From: Lautropia dentalis
GTDB taxonomy: Bacteria > Pseudomonadota > Gammaproteobacteria > Burkholderiales > Burkholderiaceae_E
Length of the DNA stretch: 64,000 nucleotides
Direction: 5' to 3'
Assembly: GCF_003892345.1 (NCBI RefSeq)
Contig: NZ_RRUE01000001.1
Span: 651,008-715,007, forward strand
The notes under the pieces were generated by a model, which saw nothing but the letters and a program-made list of their open reading frames with translations, did not search any database and was not told the origin of the DNA. Positions 36,199 through 45,420 of this stretch are shown here, one piece after another. Made by a program: the position numbers and the translations under genes. Position 1 is the first letter of the stretch, and every line of letters begins with the position of its first letter.

Positions 36199-36516
36199 TC
36201 AGTGCCGGGTGTAGACCAGGGGCGTGGTCTTAAAGAGGGTTTCGATGGCCCGGCGGTTGGTATCGGACAGGCGCATCATCAGCGCACGGTTGTCCACCAG
36301 CAGACGCGCAATGTCGGCTACCTTGTGGGCATCGACCGACTGCCGGGTCAGTGGGGTGGGGCGGCGGCCAACCGGCTGCAGGCGCAGCAGACGCTTCTGC
36401 AGTTCCTCATGGATTGCATCGAGACGGTCGACGGCATCGGGTGCCTGGCTGGCCAGGGCGGCCTGCTGCCGTTTGAGCAGATCGAGAATGCCGTCGAGAT
36501 CGTTTCGTTGCATCAT
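36199..36516 (-). CDS. flgN: Flagellar hook-filament junction chaperone FlgN
   Basis: FlgN is the export chaperone for FlgK and FlgL. The 105-residue protein is helical, with LDGILDLLKRQQAALASQ near the start and a C-terminal RNRRAIETLF-like helix (DTNRRAIETLFKTTPLVY) as in the family. It starts inside the flgM stop codon (ATGA overlap), the standard flgMN arrangement. Confidence 0.85.
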   Translation of the reverse strand: MMQRNDLDGILDLLKRQQAALASQAPDAVDRLDAIHEELQKRLLRLQPVGRRPTPLTRQSVDAHKVADIARLLVDNRALMMRLSDTNRRAIETLFKTTPLVYTRH

Positions 36517-36980
36517 GCCTGGAAGCTGCGGGTGGTGCGGGCGGGGTTGCCGTAGGTATTCTGGGTCTGGGCGGCCTTGCCCTCGGGGAATTCCGGCTTT
36601 TCACCGGGTTGGCCCGATTCTGACGCAGCGGCTTCCTTCTCGAAAGGATCTTCCGGATAGCCGGTGAGTGTGCCCAGCAGTTCGGAAGCCTCCTGCAGAA
36701 GCCTGTCGGCAATTTTGCGACTCTCGATGTGGTAGCGCTTTTCTTCGATGGCCTGCTTGATGGCCTGGACACGCTCCGCGCGGGCGGGGTCGGTTTCCTG
36801 CGTCTGCTCGGGGAGCAGATTCAGGCCGGGGTCCGACAGATGTACCCTGTCGGTTCCGTCAACGGGAGAAATGTCGGGTTCGGCTCCGCCAGGAGCGGAT
36901 ACTGCGCCGGCCGCGGCCGTGTTGACCGGCCGGTTCAGCAGGGACACGGTACTGATGTAAGGTGCCTTTCCGGTGATCAT
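36513..36980 (-). CDS. flgM: Anti-sigma-28 factor FlgM with C-terminal extension
   Basis: FlgM binds FliA until the hook is complete, then is exported. The conserved core is at residues 55-110: DRVHLSDPGLNLL, then RAERVQAIKQAIEEKRYHIE and SRKIADRLLQEASELL. About 45 further polar residues follow where most FlgM proteins stop, so the protein has 155 residues against the usual 90-110. The first 50 residues are Ala/Pro/Gly-rich. A sigma-28 promoter lies at 37045-37071. Confidence 0.9.
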   Translation of the reverse strand: MITGKAPYISTVSLLNRPVNTAAAGAVSAPGGAEPDISPVDGTDRVHLSDPGLNLLPEQTQETDPARAERVQAIKQAIEEKRYHIESRKIADRLLQEASELLGTLTGYPEDPFEKEAAASESGQPGEKPEFPEGKAAQTQNTYGNPARTTRSFQA

Positions 36981-37044
36981 GATTGAGGGACTCCTTGCCA
37001 ATGGGTGCGTGCCACGTGGGGGCATGGCACGCTCTCTACTGGCG

Positions 37045-37071
37045 TTATCGGGCCCTTGCCGGAAAACTTGA
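37045..37071 (-). promoter_or_regulatory. Sigma-28 (FliA) promoter of flgM-flgN
   Basis: On the minus strand TCAA (37071-37068), 15 bases and CCCGATAA (37052-37045) match the FliA consensus with two changes. It lies 65 bases upstream of flgM and just past the flgA stop. FliA thus makes more of its own inhibitor, as in Salmonella. Confidence 0.85.
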
Positions 37072-37086
37072 GGACCAATCGACCGA

Positions 37087-38121
37087 TTATCGGGAAATTA
37101 TCACGTTTTTCCCTTCGACCAGACCGGTCAGCACCTTCCCGGCAGGTGTGCGCACCCGGATGGATTGCCCTTCGCCGGCGCTGGCCAGGGCCACGGCGTC
37201 GGTGGCGATTCTAAACCCGTCGCCCTGCGCAATGGCCATGACCGTCTCGCCGCTGCGGATGCGTGGCGCGGTACGCAGATGTTCGGCGCGCAGCGGCTGA
37301 CCGGCGGTCAGTGTACGTTGCAGTTCCTGTCCGGCAAGCACCGTGCTGGTGGCAACCGGTGGTGAGGGGTACTGGGTCCAGTCCACCTGCTGGATGGTGA
37401 AATCACCCGGTTGCGGCATGCTGCCCGCGGCCAGTTGCTGGCGGGCGACGAGGGCGGGACCCTGGACACGCAGCTGGACGGCGTGCCATGCGGTCCATTG
37501 TGCGCCGGCCGTGCAGCGCTCACCCACGTTGATGCGTCCCCACAGGCGGGCGCCGGCGGCCAGAAAGTATTCGGTCTGCTGGCAGGGGGGCAGGTGGCTG
37601 GTGCGTGGTGCACGGACGACACTGAGCTGTGTCGTGACGGATTTGCCACGCGGGTAGCCAGGCTGCTGCCGCAGCCATCTGTCGAGGCGTTGCTCCGTTG
37701 TTGCTGGGGATGAGGGAGGAGGGACCGATGTGCTCACCGGGATTGCGGCGGCAGCAGGGCGGGGTTTCGTTGCGCTGCTTGGCTGGCTGTGTGCCTGTAC
37801 GTCGTCGGTGCCGAGTGTGGCCATCAGCAGCAGGCCCAGGACGGCGACGCGATGCAGTTTGGCGCGGCGCTGGTGCAACAGGTAGTCGACGGGGGCATCC
37901 AGCCCGGCATGTCCGAGCCGGGTGTGTATCTGGTGCCAGCCGCTGGCCACCTGATGTTCCAAGCGGGCTGTGTGCTCGGGCAGACAGTCGAGTGAGCGCG
38001 ACAGGCGTGCGGGCAGCTGCATGAGACTTGCCGACAGTTGCAGGGGCAGGCGGATGATCTGGGCCGGCAGCTGGTTCATGAAGGTGCTGGAAGTGCTGTC
38101 TGGGATACGGAAAAAGCGCAT
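37087..38121 (-). CDS. flgA: Flagellar P-ring chaperone FlgA with long N-terminal region
   Basis: FlgA is a periplasmic chaperone for FlgI. The C-terminal domain is typical of the family (SAF fold): TVLAGQELQRTLTAGQPLRA, then SGETVMAIAQGDGFRI and KVLTGLVEGKNVI at the end. A signal-like hydrophobic segment (HRVAVLGLLLMATLGTDDVQ) lies about 90 residues after the chosen ATG. A TTG at 37878, directly before that segment, would give a more ordinary 263-residue protein. The start is therefore unsettled; the upstream 80 residues may not be translated. Confidence 0.85.
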   Translation of the reverse strand: MRFFRIPDSTSSTFMNQLPAQIIRLPLQLSASLMQLPARLSRSLDCLPEHTARLEHQVASGWHQIHTRLGHAGLDAPVDYLLHQRRAKLHRVAVLGLLLMATLGTDDVQAHSQPSSATKPRPAAAAIPVSTSVPPPSSPATTEQRLDRWLRQQPGYPRGKSVTTQLSVVRAPRTSHLPPCQQTEYFLAAGARLWGRINVGERCTAGAQWTAWHAVQLRVQGPALVARQQLAAGSMPQPGDFTIQQVDWTQYPSPPVATSTVLAGQELQRTLTAGQPLRAEHLRTAPRIRSGETVMAIAQGDGFRIATDAVALASAGEGQSIRVRTPAGKVLTGLVEGKNVIISR

Positions 38122-38585
38122 GATGGTGCCTGCGGGTGGGGTGCCGATGGTTGTCCATGCGCCATGGCAGGAGCCCTCGACGGATCTGTTGAGGAACCCC
38201 TGCAAAAGTTTGCGAGTGCGTCTGCATCGGGACGAACCAGAAGGCATGTACGGAGACGGATGGGGTCCTGTCATGCAACAGCATAGGGAAGGGGATCAGG
38301 GGCTGGTGATGGAGAAAGGGGGGATTTTCCCGGCTGTTTCGCCGATGGCGGGGTGAGCTGCTGCGGATAATGTCCTTCCTGACAATGGGTCAGGACAGCT
38401 CCATGGGCCGGGCGGCGCTCTGTGCCGGATTCTGCCTGCCGGGAGGTGCAAGCGTTGTGCTGGCGACTTTGCCGGCAGCAGGGTGTGTGGAGCATGATGC
38501 TTTGCTGCATCCGGTTGCGGCAAGGATGCGGGATGCAGGTCCCGGTGGTCTGCGGTTGCAACGTTATTTTGCGGGGGTGATACGC
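38122..38585. other. Divergent control region of flgA and flgB
   Basis: This gap of about 460 bp holds no supported gene if flgA starts at 38121 or later. The open frame that extends flgB upstream to 38370 has no family similarity. Class II promoters for flgA and flgB are expected here, but no clear motif was found. Confidence 0.45.
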
Positions 38586-39044
38586 ATGTTCGAACAGATG
38601 ACGGATGCACTGGATTTTCATGGCAGGGCGCTGCAGCTGCGCGCCAGTCGCCAGGAAACGATTTCGTCCAACATCGCCAATGCCGATACGCCGAACTTCA
38701 AGGCACGGGATTTCGATTTCAGTGCGACGCTGCGCGAGGCCAATGGCATGGCGCCGGCCGATTCGGGCATGCGCGAGGCGTTGCCGGCTGCGGAAGGTGG
38801 GTTGCCGACGGTGGCCCTGGCACGGACGCACCGGGGGCATCGGGCCATGGGCATGGGCGCGATGCACAACGGGCAGCCCGAGCTGAAGTATGTGAATCCG
38901 GAGCAGCCCAGCATGGACGGCAATACCGTGGACCTGAATCGGGAGCGGGCGCAGTTTTCGCAGAACGCGGTGGGCTATGAGGCCAGCCTGCGTTTTCTGA
39001 ATGGTCGCATCCGCACGATGATGACGGCCATTCGGGGGGAGTGA
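38586..39044 (+). CDS. flgB: Flagellar proximal rod protein FlgB
   Basis: FlgB is the first rod protein. The 152-residue product begins MFEQMTDALDFHGRALQLRA and contains the rod motif TISSNIANADTPNFKARDFDF. The C-terminus has QNAVGYEASLRFLNGRIRTM. The long open frame upstream of this ATG is not needed by the family. The stop lies at the edge of a 14-bp tandem array. Confidence 0.95.
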   Translation: MFEQMTDALDFHGRALQLRASRQETISSNIANADTPNFKARDFDFSATLREANGMAPADSGMREALPAAEGGLPTVALARTHRGHRAMGMGAMHNGQPELKYVNPEQPSMDGNTVDLNRERAQFSQNAVGYEASLRFLNGRIRTMMTAIRGE

Positions 39045-39046
39045 CC

Positions 39047-39200
39047 GGCAGTGAGTGGTTGGCGATGACTGGTTGGTAGCGAGTGGTTGTTAGTAAGTGA
39101 CCGGCAGTGAGTGGCTGGCGGTGAGTGGCTGGCAATGAACGGTCGGTGGTGATTGGCTGGCAGTGAGTGGCCGGCAAAGAATGGTTGGCGGTGAATGACC
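39047..39200 (+). repeat. Array of eleven 14-bp tandem units between flgB and flgC
   Basis: Eleven consecutive 14-base units fit the pattern GGCRGTGAGTGGYT, with 1-5 changes each, and a twelfth decayed unit follows at 39201-39214. The array begins three bases past the flgB stop codon and fills most of the 275-bp gap before flgC. No gene is supported in it; the apparent minus-strand frames are His/Ser/Pro repeats made by the array. Confidence 0.9.
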
Positions 39201-39319
39201 GACGGCGAGTTTCCGGGGCCGGTTGATCCGGAATGAATGAGGGGACGGCTACCGGACTGGAGACGGTCCGGCGGGCATTCCCTGACAGGTTTGATGCAAC
39301 AGACAGGAGCAGGACAGGC

Positions 39320-39769
39320 ATGGCTTCCCTGATGAACATTCTGCCGCTGGCGGGCAGTGCGCTGTCGGCGCAGAGCCAGCGGCTCAATACGGTGGCTTCC
39401 AATCTGGCCAACGCCGATACGGTGGCGGGGCCGGATGGCGAGGCCTACAAGGCGCGTCAGGTGGTGTTTCAGCCGGCGCTGGTACAGGCACGGGCGGCTG
39501 CCGGTGGACGGCAGTGGTCTACCCGCGGGGCATCGGCCTCGATGGGGGTGCGGGTGGTGGACGTGGTGGAAGACCAGACGCCCGGCAAGCAGACTTACGA
39601 TCCGAAAAACCCGGCGGCCAATGCCGAGGGCTATGTGATGCACAGCAACGTGAACGTCATCGAGGAGATGGTGAACATGATCTCGGCATCGCGTTCGTAC
39701 CAGAACAACGTGGAAATGATGAACACGGCGCAGCAGCTGGCGCTCAAGACGCTGTCGCTGGGACAGTGA
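39320..39769 (+). CDS. flgC: Flagellar rod protein FlgC
   Basis: FlgC is a proximal rod protein. The 149-residue product has the N-terminal [20 protein letters not shown] motif and the C-terminal [20 protein letters not shown] helix. The start at 39320 has AGGAGCAGGA upstream. A 200-bp gap with a 17-bp array separates it from flgD. Confidence 0.95.
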   Translation: MASLMNILPLAGSALSAQSQRLNTVASNLANADTVAGPDGEAYKARQVVFQPALVQARAAAGGRQWSTRGASASMGVRVVDVVEDQTPGKQTYDPKNPAANAEGYVMHSNVNVIEEMVNMISASRSYQNNVEMMNTAQQLALKTLSLGQ

Positions 39770-39832
39770 TGGTCATGTGAGCCGGGGCTGATGTGCGGTC
39801 TGTGCCGGAAGGTTTTCGGAGGCGCTGTTTTC

Positions 39833-39900
39833 CCTGGGTGGTGATGTGACCTGGGTGCTGATGTGCCCCGAGTGCTGTTGTGCCATGGGTGGTGACGTGC
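39833..39900 (+). repeat. Array of four 17-bp tandem units between flgC and flgD
   Basis: Four consecutive 17-base units follow the pattern CCTGGGTGSTGATGTGC. They end about 75 bases before flgD. The first two differ at only two positions; the third is the most decayed. Confidence 0.8.
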
Positions 39901-39974
39901 CGCTGCCGATGCCGTTCTGCTGACGGCGGGATGACAACGGCCATGAAGGATCAGGAATACAGAGGTTGACGAGC

Positions 39975-40748
39975 ATGATGCTGAAGAGTCTGACGGGTGT
40001 GATGAGCTGGCCCACCGCGGCGAAGGGTGAGGACACGTCGAAGAACTACAAAACCGTCGATGATGACAATACCGGTGGGGTGACGGCTTCGGCGGGGCTG
40101 ATGGACGGGGTGAAGAACGCCACGGCCAACATCAACGACGAGAGCACGGCCGACGGGACGGAGGATCGCTTCCTGAAGCTGCTGGTGGCGCAGATGCGCA
40201 ACCAGGATCCGATGAACCCGATGGAAAACGCCGAGGTGACTTCGCAGCTGGCGCAGATCAGTACGGTGCGCGGGATCGAGTCGATGAACAGGTCGATGGC
40301 GGCTTTCACGGCCAGTGCGGCACAGAACACGGCGCTGGCGTCGGTGAGCATGATCGGCAAGAAGGTGCTGGCACCGGGCGAGAAATTCGAGTTCGATGGT
40401 TCGCAGAAGGGAGATACCCGTCTGGGCTTCGAGCTGAATGCCAAGGCCAGCACGGCACGGGTGGACATTTCCAACGAGCGTGGCGAGATCGTCTACAGCC
40501 ACACGCTGGAAAATCTGGAAGCCGGGGCACACAGTCTGGCCTGGGATGGCAAGGATGCGAACGGTCGTCCGGTGGCTGCCGGCATGATGCGCATGAGTGT
40601 GACGGCGCTGGATGACCGGGTAGCGGTGGAATCGAAGACGCTGGTGCCGGTGACGGTGACCGGGGTGGCCCAGACCAGTACCGGGGCGATGCTCGAACTG
40701 GACCATGCCAAACCGGTATCGCCGGCAGAAGCCCGTCTTATCATTTGA
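39975..40748 (+). CDS. flgD: Flagellar hook assembly scaffold FlgD
   Basis: FlgD caps the growing hook. The 257-residue protein has the N-terminal FLKLLVAQMRNQDPMNPMEN motif, NAEVTSQLAQISTVRGIESM, and a C-terminal FlgD Ig-like domain with ENLEAGAHSLAWDGKDANGR. The ATG at 39975 has AGAGG 9 bases upstream. A 213-bp gap without a gene precedes flgE. Confidence 0.95.
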   Translation: MMLKSLTGVMSWPTAAKGEDTSKNYKTVDDDNTGGVTASAGLMDGVKNATANINDESTADGTEDRFLKLLVAQMRNQDPMNPMENAEVTSQLAQISTVRGIESMNRSMAAFTASAAQNTALASVSMIGKKVLAPGEKFEFDGSQKGDTRLGFELNAKASTARVDISNERGEIVYSHTLENLEAGAHSLAWDGKDANGRPVAAGMMRMSVTALDDRVAVESKTLVPVTVTGVAQTSTGAMLELDHAKPVSPAEARLII

Positions 40749-40961
40749 TCGGGTTGCAGGGAGGCAGGGTATCGTGACGGTATCCGGTTTCCGGGGCGGT
40801 CGTCTGTCATGTCTGGCAGGATGCAGTGCCCACCTGGACGGGCTGCCTTCTTTCGTGACCGGCTGATGCCGGTTCACCAGGTGGCCTGCAGTTTCTGGTT
40901 CGCGTAACCCATCGCGGGCGCGACATTTCAACGGATCGCCATTTTTCAAGGAGTCTGATTC

Positions 40962-42200
40962 ATGGCATTTCAGCAGGGGCTTTCCGGCCTGAATGCAGCG
41001 GCGCGCCATCTGGACACCATTGGCCACAACGTGGCCAATGCGAGTACGGTGGGCTTCAAGGCCTCGCGTGCCGAGTTTGCCGATGTGTATGCCACCACCG
41101 TCTACGGGGTGTCGAACGTGTCGCCCGGCATCGGGGTGGAAGTGGGGGCCATTGCGCAGCAGTTTGCGCAGGGCGCCATCACCACCACCAACAATTCGCT
41201 GGACCTGGGCATCAACGGGGGGGGGTTCTTCCGCATGTCCGACAACGGCAGCATCACCTATACCCGTGAAGGGCAGTTCAAGCTGGACAAGAGCGGCTAT
41301 ATCGTCAATGCCTCCGGCAAGCGCCTGACCGGCTATCCGGTGGACAAGAACGGGATCGTGACCAACGGCACGGCCCAGGACCTGAAGCTGGAGTCCACCG
41401 ACATTTCGCCGAAGGCCACGACCAATGCGGCCATCCGCGTGAACGTGGATGCGCGGGCCACGGTGCCGGCCACCGATTTCAATCTGACCGACGCCAAGAC
41501 CTATGACGGTGGCACCTCGGTGAGCGTGTTCGACTCGCTGGGACGCGAGCATGTGATGGCGCTGTACTTCCGCAAGACGGCCGACAATACCTGGTCGGTG
41601 CACGGTACGGTCGATGGCAATCTGATGAATAAAGGCGCTTCGCTGGGCGAGCTGAAGTTCAATCCCAACGGAACGCTGAACACCGAGGCCAACGGTGGCA
41701 CGACGTCGCCCTTCGAGGTGACGGTGCCAGTCGGCGCCGATGCGGATGTGCAAGGCAACCAGAAGATTACGCTGAACTTCAGTGACACCACCCAGTTCGG
41801 CACGAACTTCACGGTGGCGCACCAGGAGCAGAACGGCAATGGCTCGGGCAAGCTGGCGGGCTTTTCGGTGGGGCGGGATGGCAGCCTGATGGCGCGCTAC
41901 ACCAACGGTTTGACGGTCAGCAAGGGTCGTGTGGCCCTGGCCAACTTCACCAACCCGCAGGGACTGCAGCCGCTGGGCGGCAACCAGTGGGGCGAGACGG
42001 CCGATTCGGGCGCGCCACTGGTGGGCTCGCCGCAGACCGGTACGCTGGGTACGATCCAGTCGGGAGCACTGGAGTCGTCCAACGTGGATCTGACGCAGGA
42101 GCTGGTGAACATGATCACCGCGCAGCGTGTGTATCAGGCCAATGCGCAGACGGTGCGGACGCACGACCAGCTGCTGCAGACCATCGTCAACCTGCGTTGA
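40962..42200 (+). CDS. flgE: Flagellar hook protein FlgE
   Basis: FlgE polymerises into the hook. The 412-residue protein begins MAFQQGLSGLNAAARHLDTI, has the GHNVANASTVGFKASRAEF rod/hook motif, a D1/D2 middle part and the C-terminal NMITAQRVYQANAQTVRTHD helix. AAGGAG precedes the start. flgF follows after 15 bases. Confidence 0.97.
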   Translation: MAFQQGLSGLNAAARHLDTIGHNVANASTVGFKASRAEFADVYATTVYGVSNVSPGIGVEVGAIAQQFAQGAITTTNNSLDLGINGGGFFRMSDNGSITYTREGQFKLDKSGYIVNASGKRLTGYPVDKNGIVTNGTAQDLKLESTDISPKATTNAAIRVNVDARATVPATDFNLTDAKTYDGGTSVSVFDSLGREHVMALYFRKTADNTWSVHGTVDGNLMNKGASLGELKFNPNGTLNTEANGGTTSPFEVTVPVGADADVQGNQKITLNFSDTTQFGTNFTVAHQEQNGNGSGKLAGFSVGRDGSLMARYTNGLTVSKGRVALANFTNPQGLQPLGGNQWGETADSGAPLVGSPQTGTLGTIQSGALESSNVDLTQELVNMITAQRVYQANAQTVRTHDQLLQTIVNLR

Positions 42201-42215
42201 TGAAGGAGTGATGGC

Positions 42216-42953
42216 ATGGACCGGATGATCTACCTGTCGATGACGGGCGCCAAGGCGCTGATGGAGCGGCAGGATGCGCTGTCGCACAACCTGGCCAACG
42301 CATCCACCGACGGTTTTCGCGCGGACCTGATGACGGCGCGCGCCGTGCCCATCCGCGAGGAGGGAACGGCCACGACACGGGTGTTCGCGGTGGAGACTTC
42401 CACGGGGTTCGACGGGAAGTCCGGTCCGATCCGCCAGACCGGCAATCCGATGGATGTGGCCATTCGCGACCGTGGCTGGTTTGCCGTGCAGGCAGCCGAT
42501 GGCAGTGAAGCCTATACACGTGATGGCGGCATGGTGGTGGACGAGCAGGGCAACCTGCGCACCCGCCGCGGCCAGACGGTGCTGGGTGATGGCGGCCCGA
42601 TTTCGATTCCGGACGGGGCCGATGTGCACGTGGCCGATGATGGCACCGTGATGGTGCAGATCGGCAAACAGAAGCCCACCCAGGCCGGGAAACTGAAACT
42701 GGTCGATCCGGAACTGGCCGATCTGAAGAAGGGCGATGACGGCCTGATGCGGATGAAGGAAGGGGGCGAGGCGCCCGTTTCCGACAGCGTGCGGGTGGCG
42801 CAGGGTGCCGTGGAAGGCAGCAATGTTAATGTGGTGGAGTCGATGGTGGGCATGATCGAGGTGCAGCGCCAGTTCGAGATGCAGATGAAGCTGCTGCAGA
42901 CCGCCGAAGCCAACGAGCAGCGGGCCAGCCAGGTGCTGAGCATCCGCGGCTGA
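42216..42953 (+). CDS. flgF: Flagellar proximal rod protein FlgF
   Basis: FlgF is a rod protein. The 245-residue product has the motif ALSHNLANASTDGFRADL, the middle NPMDVAIRDRGWFAVQ segment and the C-terminal MIEVQRQFEMQMKLLQTAEA helix. AAGGAG lies just upstream of the start. flgG follows closely. Confidence 0.96.
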   Translation: MDRMIYLSMTGAKALMERQDALSHNLANASTDGFRADLMTARAVPIREEGTATTRVFAVETSTGFDGKSGPIRQTGNPMDVAIRDRGWFAVQAADGSEAYTRDGGMVVDEQGNLRTRRGQTVLGDGGPISIPDGADVHVADDGTVMVQIGKQKPTQAGKLKLVDPELADLKKGDDGLMRMKEGGEAPVSDSVRVAQGAVEGSNVNVVESMVGMIEVQRQFEMQMKLLQTAEANEQRASQVLSIRG

Positions 42954-42974
42954 TGAAAGCGCAGGAGAAGGAAG

Positions 42975-43757
42975 ATGATTCGTTCGTTGTGGATTGCCAA
43001 GACGGGTCTGGATGCACAGCAGACCCAGATGGATGTGATTTCGCACAATCTGGCCAACGTGAGCACCAATGGCTACAAGCGTTCGCAGGCGGTGTTCGAG
43101 GACCTGATCTACCAGAACATGCGGCAGGTGGGGGCGAATTCGTCGTCCGATACGCAGCTGCCGACGGGGCTGCAGCTGGGGACGGGCGTGCGGCCGGTGG
43201 CCACGTCGCGTCTGTTCACGCAGGGCAACCTGCAGCAGACCAGCAACAGTTTCGACATGGCGATCAGCGGCCATGGCTTTTTCCAGCTGCAGATGCCCGA
43301 TGGCACGACCGGCTATACCCGGGATGGTTCCTTCCATCCGGATGCGCAGGGCCAGCTGGTGAATGCCAATGGCATTCCGCTGTCGCCGCCCATTTCGGTG
43401 CCGCAGGGCACGCGGGACATCACGATTGCCAATGACGGTACGGTGACGGTGAGCATTGCCGGCCAGGACGGGGTGACGCAGATCGGGCAGATCCAGCTGG
43501 CCACGTTCCAGAATGCGGCCGGTCTGGATCCGCAGGGGCAGAATGTGTTCAAGGAAACGGATGCGTCGGGTGCGCCCACGGCCTCCACGCCGGGCATGAA
43601 TGGTGCCGGCATGATCCAGCAGGGCTATCTGGAAACGTCGAATGTGAACGTGGTGGAGGAGCTGGTGTCGATGATCCAGACCCAGCGTGCCTACGAGATC
43701 AATTCGAAGGCCATCCAGACGTCCGACCAGATGCTGGCGCGGATTTCGCAGCTGTAA
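42975..43757 (+). CDS. flgG: Flagellar distal rod protein FlgG
   Basis: FlgG forms the distal rod. The 260-residue product begins [20 protein letters not shown], has [20 protein letters not shown] and ends in [18 protein letters not shown]. All are textbook features. GAAGGAAG precedes the start. Confidence 0.97.
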   Translation: MIRSLWIAKTGLDAQQTQMDVISHNLANVSTNGYKRSQAVFEDLIYQNMRQVGANSSSDTQLPTGLQLGTGVRPVATSRLFTQGNLQQTSNSFDMAISGHGFFQLQMPDGTTGYTRDGSFHPDAQGQLVNANGIPLSPPISVPQGTRDITIANDGTVTVSIAGQDGVTQIGQIQLATFQNAAGLDPQGQNVFKETDASGAPTASTPGMNGAGMIQQGYLETSNVNVVEELVSMIQTQRAYEINSKAIQTSDQMLARISQL

Positions 43758-43860
43758 TGAATGCCGGCCGGGGCCGGGCAACCGGGATTCCCCGGCTGTG
43801 ACCCCGGTACGGCCGGCCGATACGCTCTGGCTGGATATGAAGACTGATCACGGAACAATC

Positions 43861-44613
43861 ATGCGGGCTGCCTGGTTTCTTTCATTGGGGCGTCGTGGTG
43901 CGGGGACTGACGGGCGACCCGTACATTCTGGACGGACCCGGAGCATGTCGCTGGCGCTGATGCTGCTGTGGCTGGGGGGCTGTTCGACGGTGTTGCCGCC
44001 CGATCCGCGCATCGATACGCCGATGGTGGACCACAACCGGCTGGCCTCGATGCGCGCCCGGCCCGAGCCGCAGGCCAATGGTTCCATTTTCCAGGCGGGG
44101 GCGCAGCGCAACATTTTCGAGGATCGCCGTGCGCGTCAGCCGGGCGACATGCTGACCATCGTGCTGGAGGAGCGGCTGGTGGCGAAGCAGAGTTCGAACA
44201 GCACCATTGGCCGCAAGGGCGGGGGCTCGGCCAAGTTCGGTGCGCTGCCGTTCCTGAAGGATGACAAGCTGGGCAAGCTGGGGCTGGAGGCGTCCACGTC
44301 GAATTCGTTCGAGGGCAAGGGGACGGCCGGCAACGAGAACCAGTTTGCGGGCACGATCACGGTGACGGTGGTGGAGGTGCTGCCAAACGGGAACCTGGTG
44401 GTGAGCGGGGAGAAGCAGGTGGGGATCAATCAGGGGGTGGAGACGCTGAAGTTCGCGGGGGTGGTGGACCCGCTGACGATCATGCCGGGCAATACGGTGA
44501 GTTCGACGCAGGTGGCAGATGCGCGGATGCAGGTGCGGGATGCGGGGGATATCGACCGGGTGCAGACGACGGGGTGGCTGACGCGGTTCTTCCTGTCGGT
44601 GATGCCGATCTGA
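43861..44613 (+). CDS. flgH: Flagellar L-ring lipoprotein FlgH
   Basis: FlgH forms the outer-membrane L-ring. The lipobox LGGCS follows a short hydrophobic run (LALMLLW), and the mature part has GSIFQAGAQRNIFEDRRARQ, GDMLTIVLEERLVAKQSSN and the C-terminal GWLTRFFLSVMP. The start is uncertain: the ATG at 43861 with GGAA upstream gives a long Arg-rich leader before the signal; 43837 and 43945 are alternatives. A strong terminator follows at once. Confidence 0.93.
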   Translation: MRAAWFLSLGRRGAGTDGRPVHSGRTRSMSLALMLLWLGGCSTVLPPDPRIDTPMVDHNRLASMRARPEPQANGSIFQAGAQRNIFEDRRARQPGDMLTIVLEERLVAKQSSNSTIGRKGGGSAKFGALPFLKDDKLGKLGLEASTSNSFEGKGTAGNENQFAGTITVTVVEVLPNGNLVVSGEKQVGINQGVETLKFAGVVDPLTIMPGNTVSSTQVADARMQVRDAGDIDRVQTTGWLTRFFLSVMPI

Positions 44614-44621
44614 TGGGAATG

Positions 44622-44648
44622 CGGCTCCTGCGGGGGCCGTTTTCTTTT
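44622..44648 (+). terminator. Intrinsic terminator after flgH
   Basis: CGGCTCC pairs with GGGGCCG around TGCG and is followed by TTTTCTTTT. It lies 9 bases past the flgH stop, so the flgB-to-flgH transcript most likely ends here. Confidence 0.88.
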
Positions 44649-44818
44649 GGGTGCCCTGGTACATGGAAGACGGCTCCAGGCGTTGTCCCGGTGCGTGGCG
44701 GACGATTCTGGGGAGCATTTCCGTGCACGAAAGACGGGTTCTGGTGACGGTCTTTGTGCACGAAAGATGGCTTCAAGGGGGAGGCGCGGGGGCTCGATAG
44801 ATGGAAGACGACTTCGAT

Positions 44819-45075
44819 TGGGGCGGCGCGGGGAGGGGGAGCCTCCTGCGGCTCATACACTCACGCCAACTTTGTTGCCCACGACCTGCGTCGTGGTCAA
44901 CAAACTTGTCGGGCTGACACTTTCCGACAACCGGGGCTGCGCCCCGCCCGTCAGAAAGTGTTTGCCGCCTACCGTGAAATCGCCGCAGGAGGCTCCCCCT
45001 CCCCACGCCGCTTCACAGGTTCGGGGCATTGCGGCTTCGACGGAGGGGGCGGGATGGGCTGATCGTCGTTATCGG
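44819..45075 (+). repeat. Two-hairpin structured repeat, copy L2
   Basis: This copy matches L1 at 254 of 257 bases, at a distance of exactly 9456 bp. The outer 28-nt arms, hairpin 1 and hairpin 2 (44917-44928 against 44950-44961) are all kept. Of the three differences, one restores the 28th pair position of the outer arm region and two fall in the 3' tail. Confidence 0.85.
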
Positions 45076-45420
45076 GTTTTGGTTGCCGCCAGGCACCCAC
45101 TCCCAGCACCGCTTCACAGGTGCGGGCACGGTGGCTTTGACAGTGGTCAGGCAGAGAGAGGTTTTGTGGGCCAGATCTCAGTCCGTTTCCTGACGGCCTG
45201 CTGGGCGAAACGCTGACCTGCTCCCTGTCAGCAGCGATAACCTGTTGCCGCCGAGCCCCGATGTCAACACGCCTCCTGGATCATGGGGGAGACTGGGTCA
45301 GTGACCATGTTGGGGCGTCGTCCGATCAAAATCCTGGTTGTCCGAGACAGGAACACAGTGTTTTCTCCTTCTGCCTTCTGCCTTCTGCATTCAGGTGACA
45401 GGTAGACCTGTCCATCTTGA

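Noticed and set aside
38370-38585. N-terminal extension of FlgB
   Set aside because: The family begins at MFEQM; the upstream residues resemble no rod protein.
39951-43781. A 1276-codon open frame antisense to flgD-flgG
   Set aside because: It is the shadow of high-GC coding sequence on the other strand, His/Arg/Gln-rich, and covers five well-identified genes.
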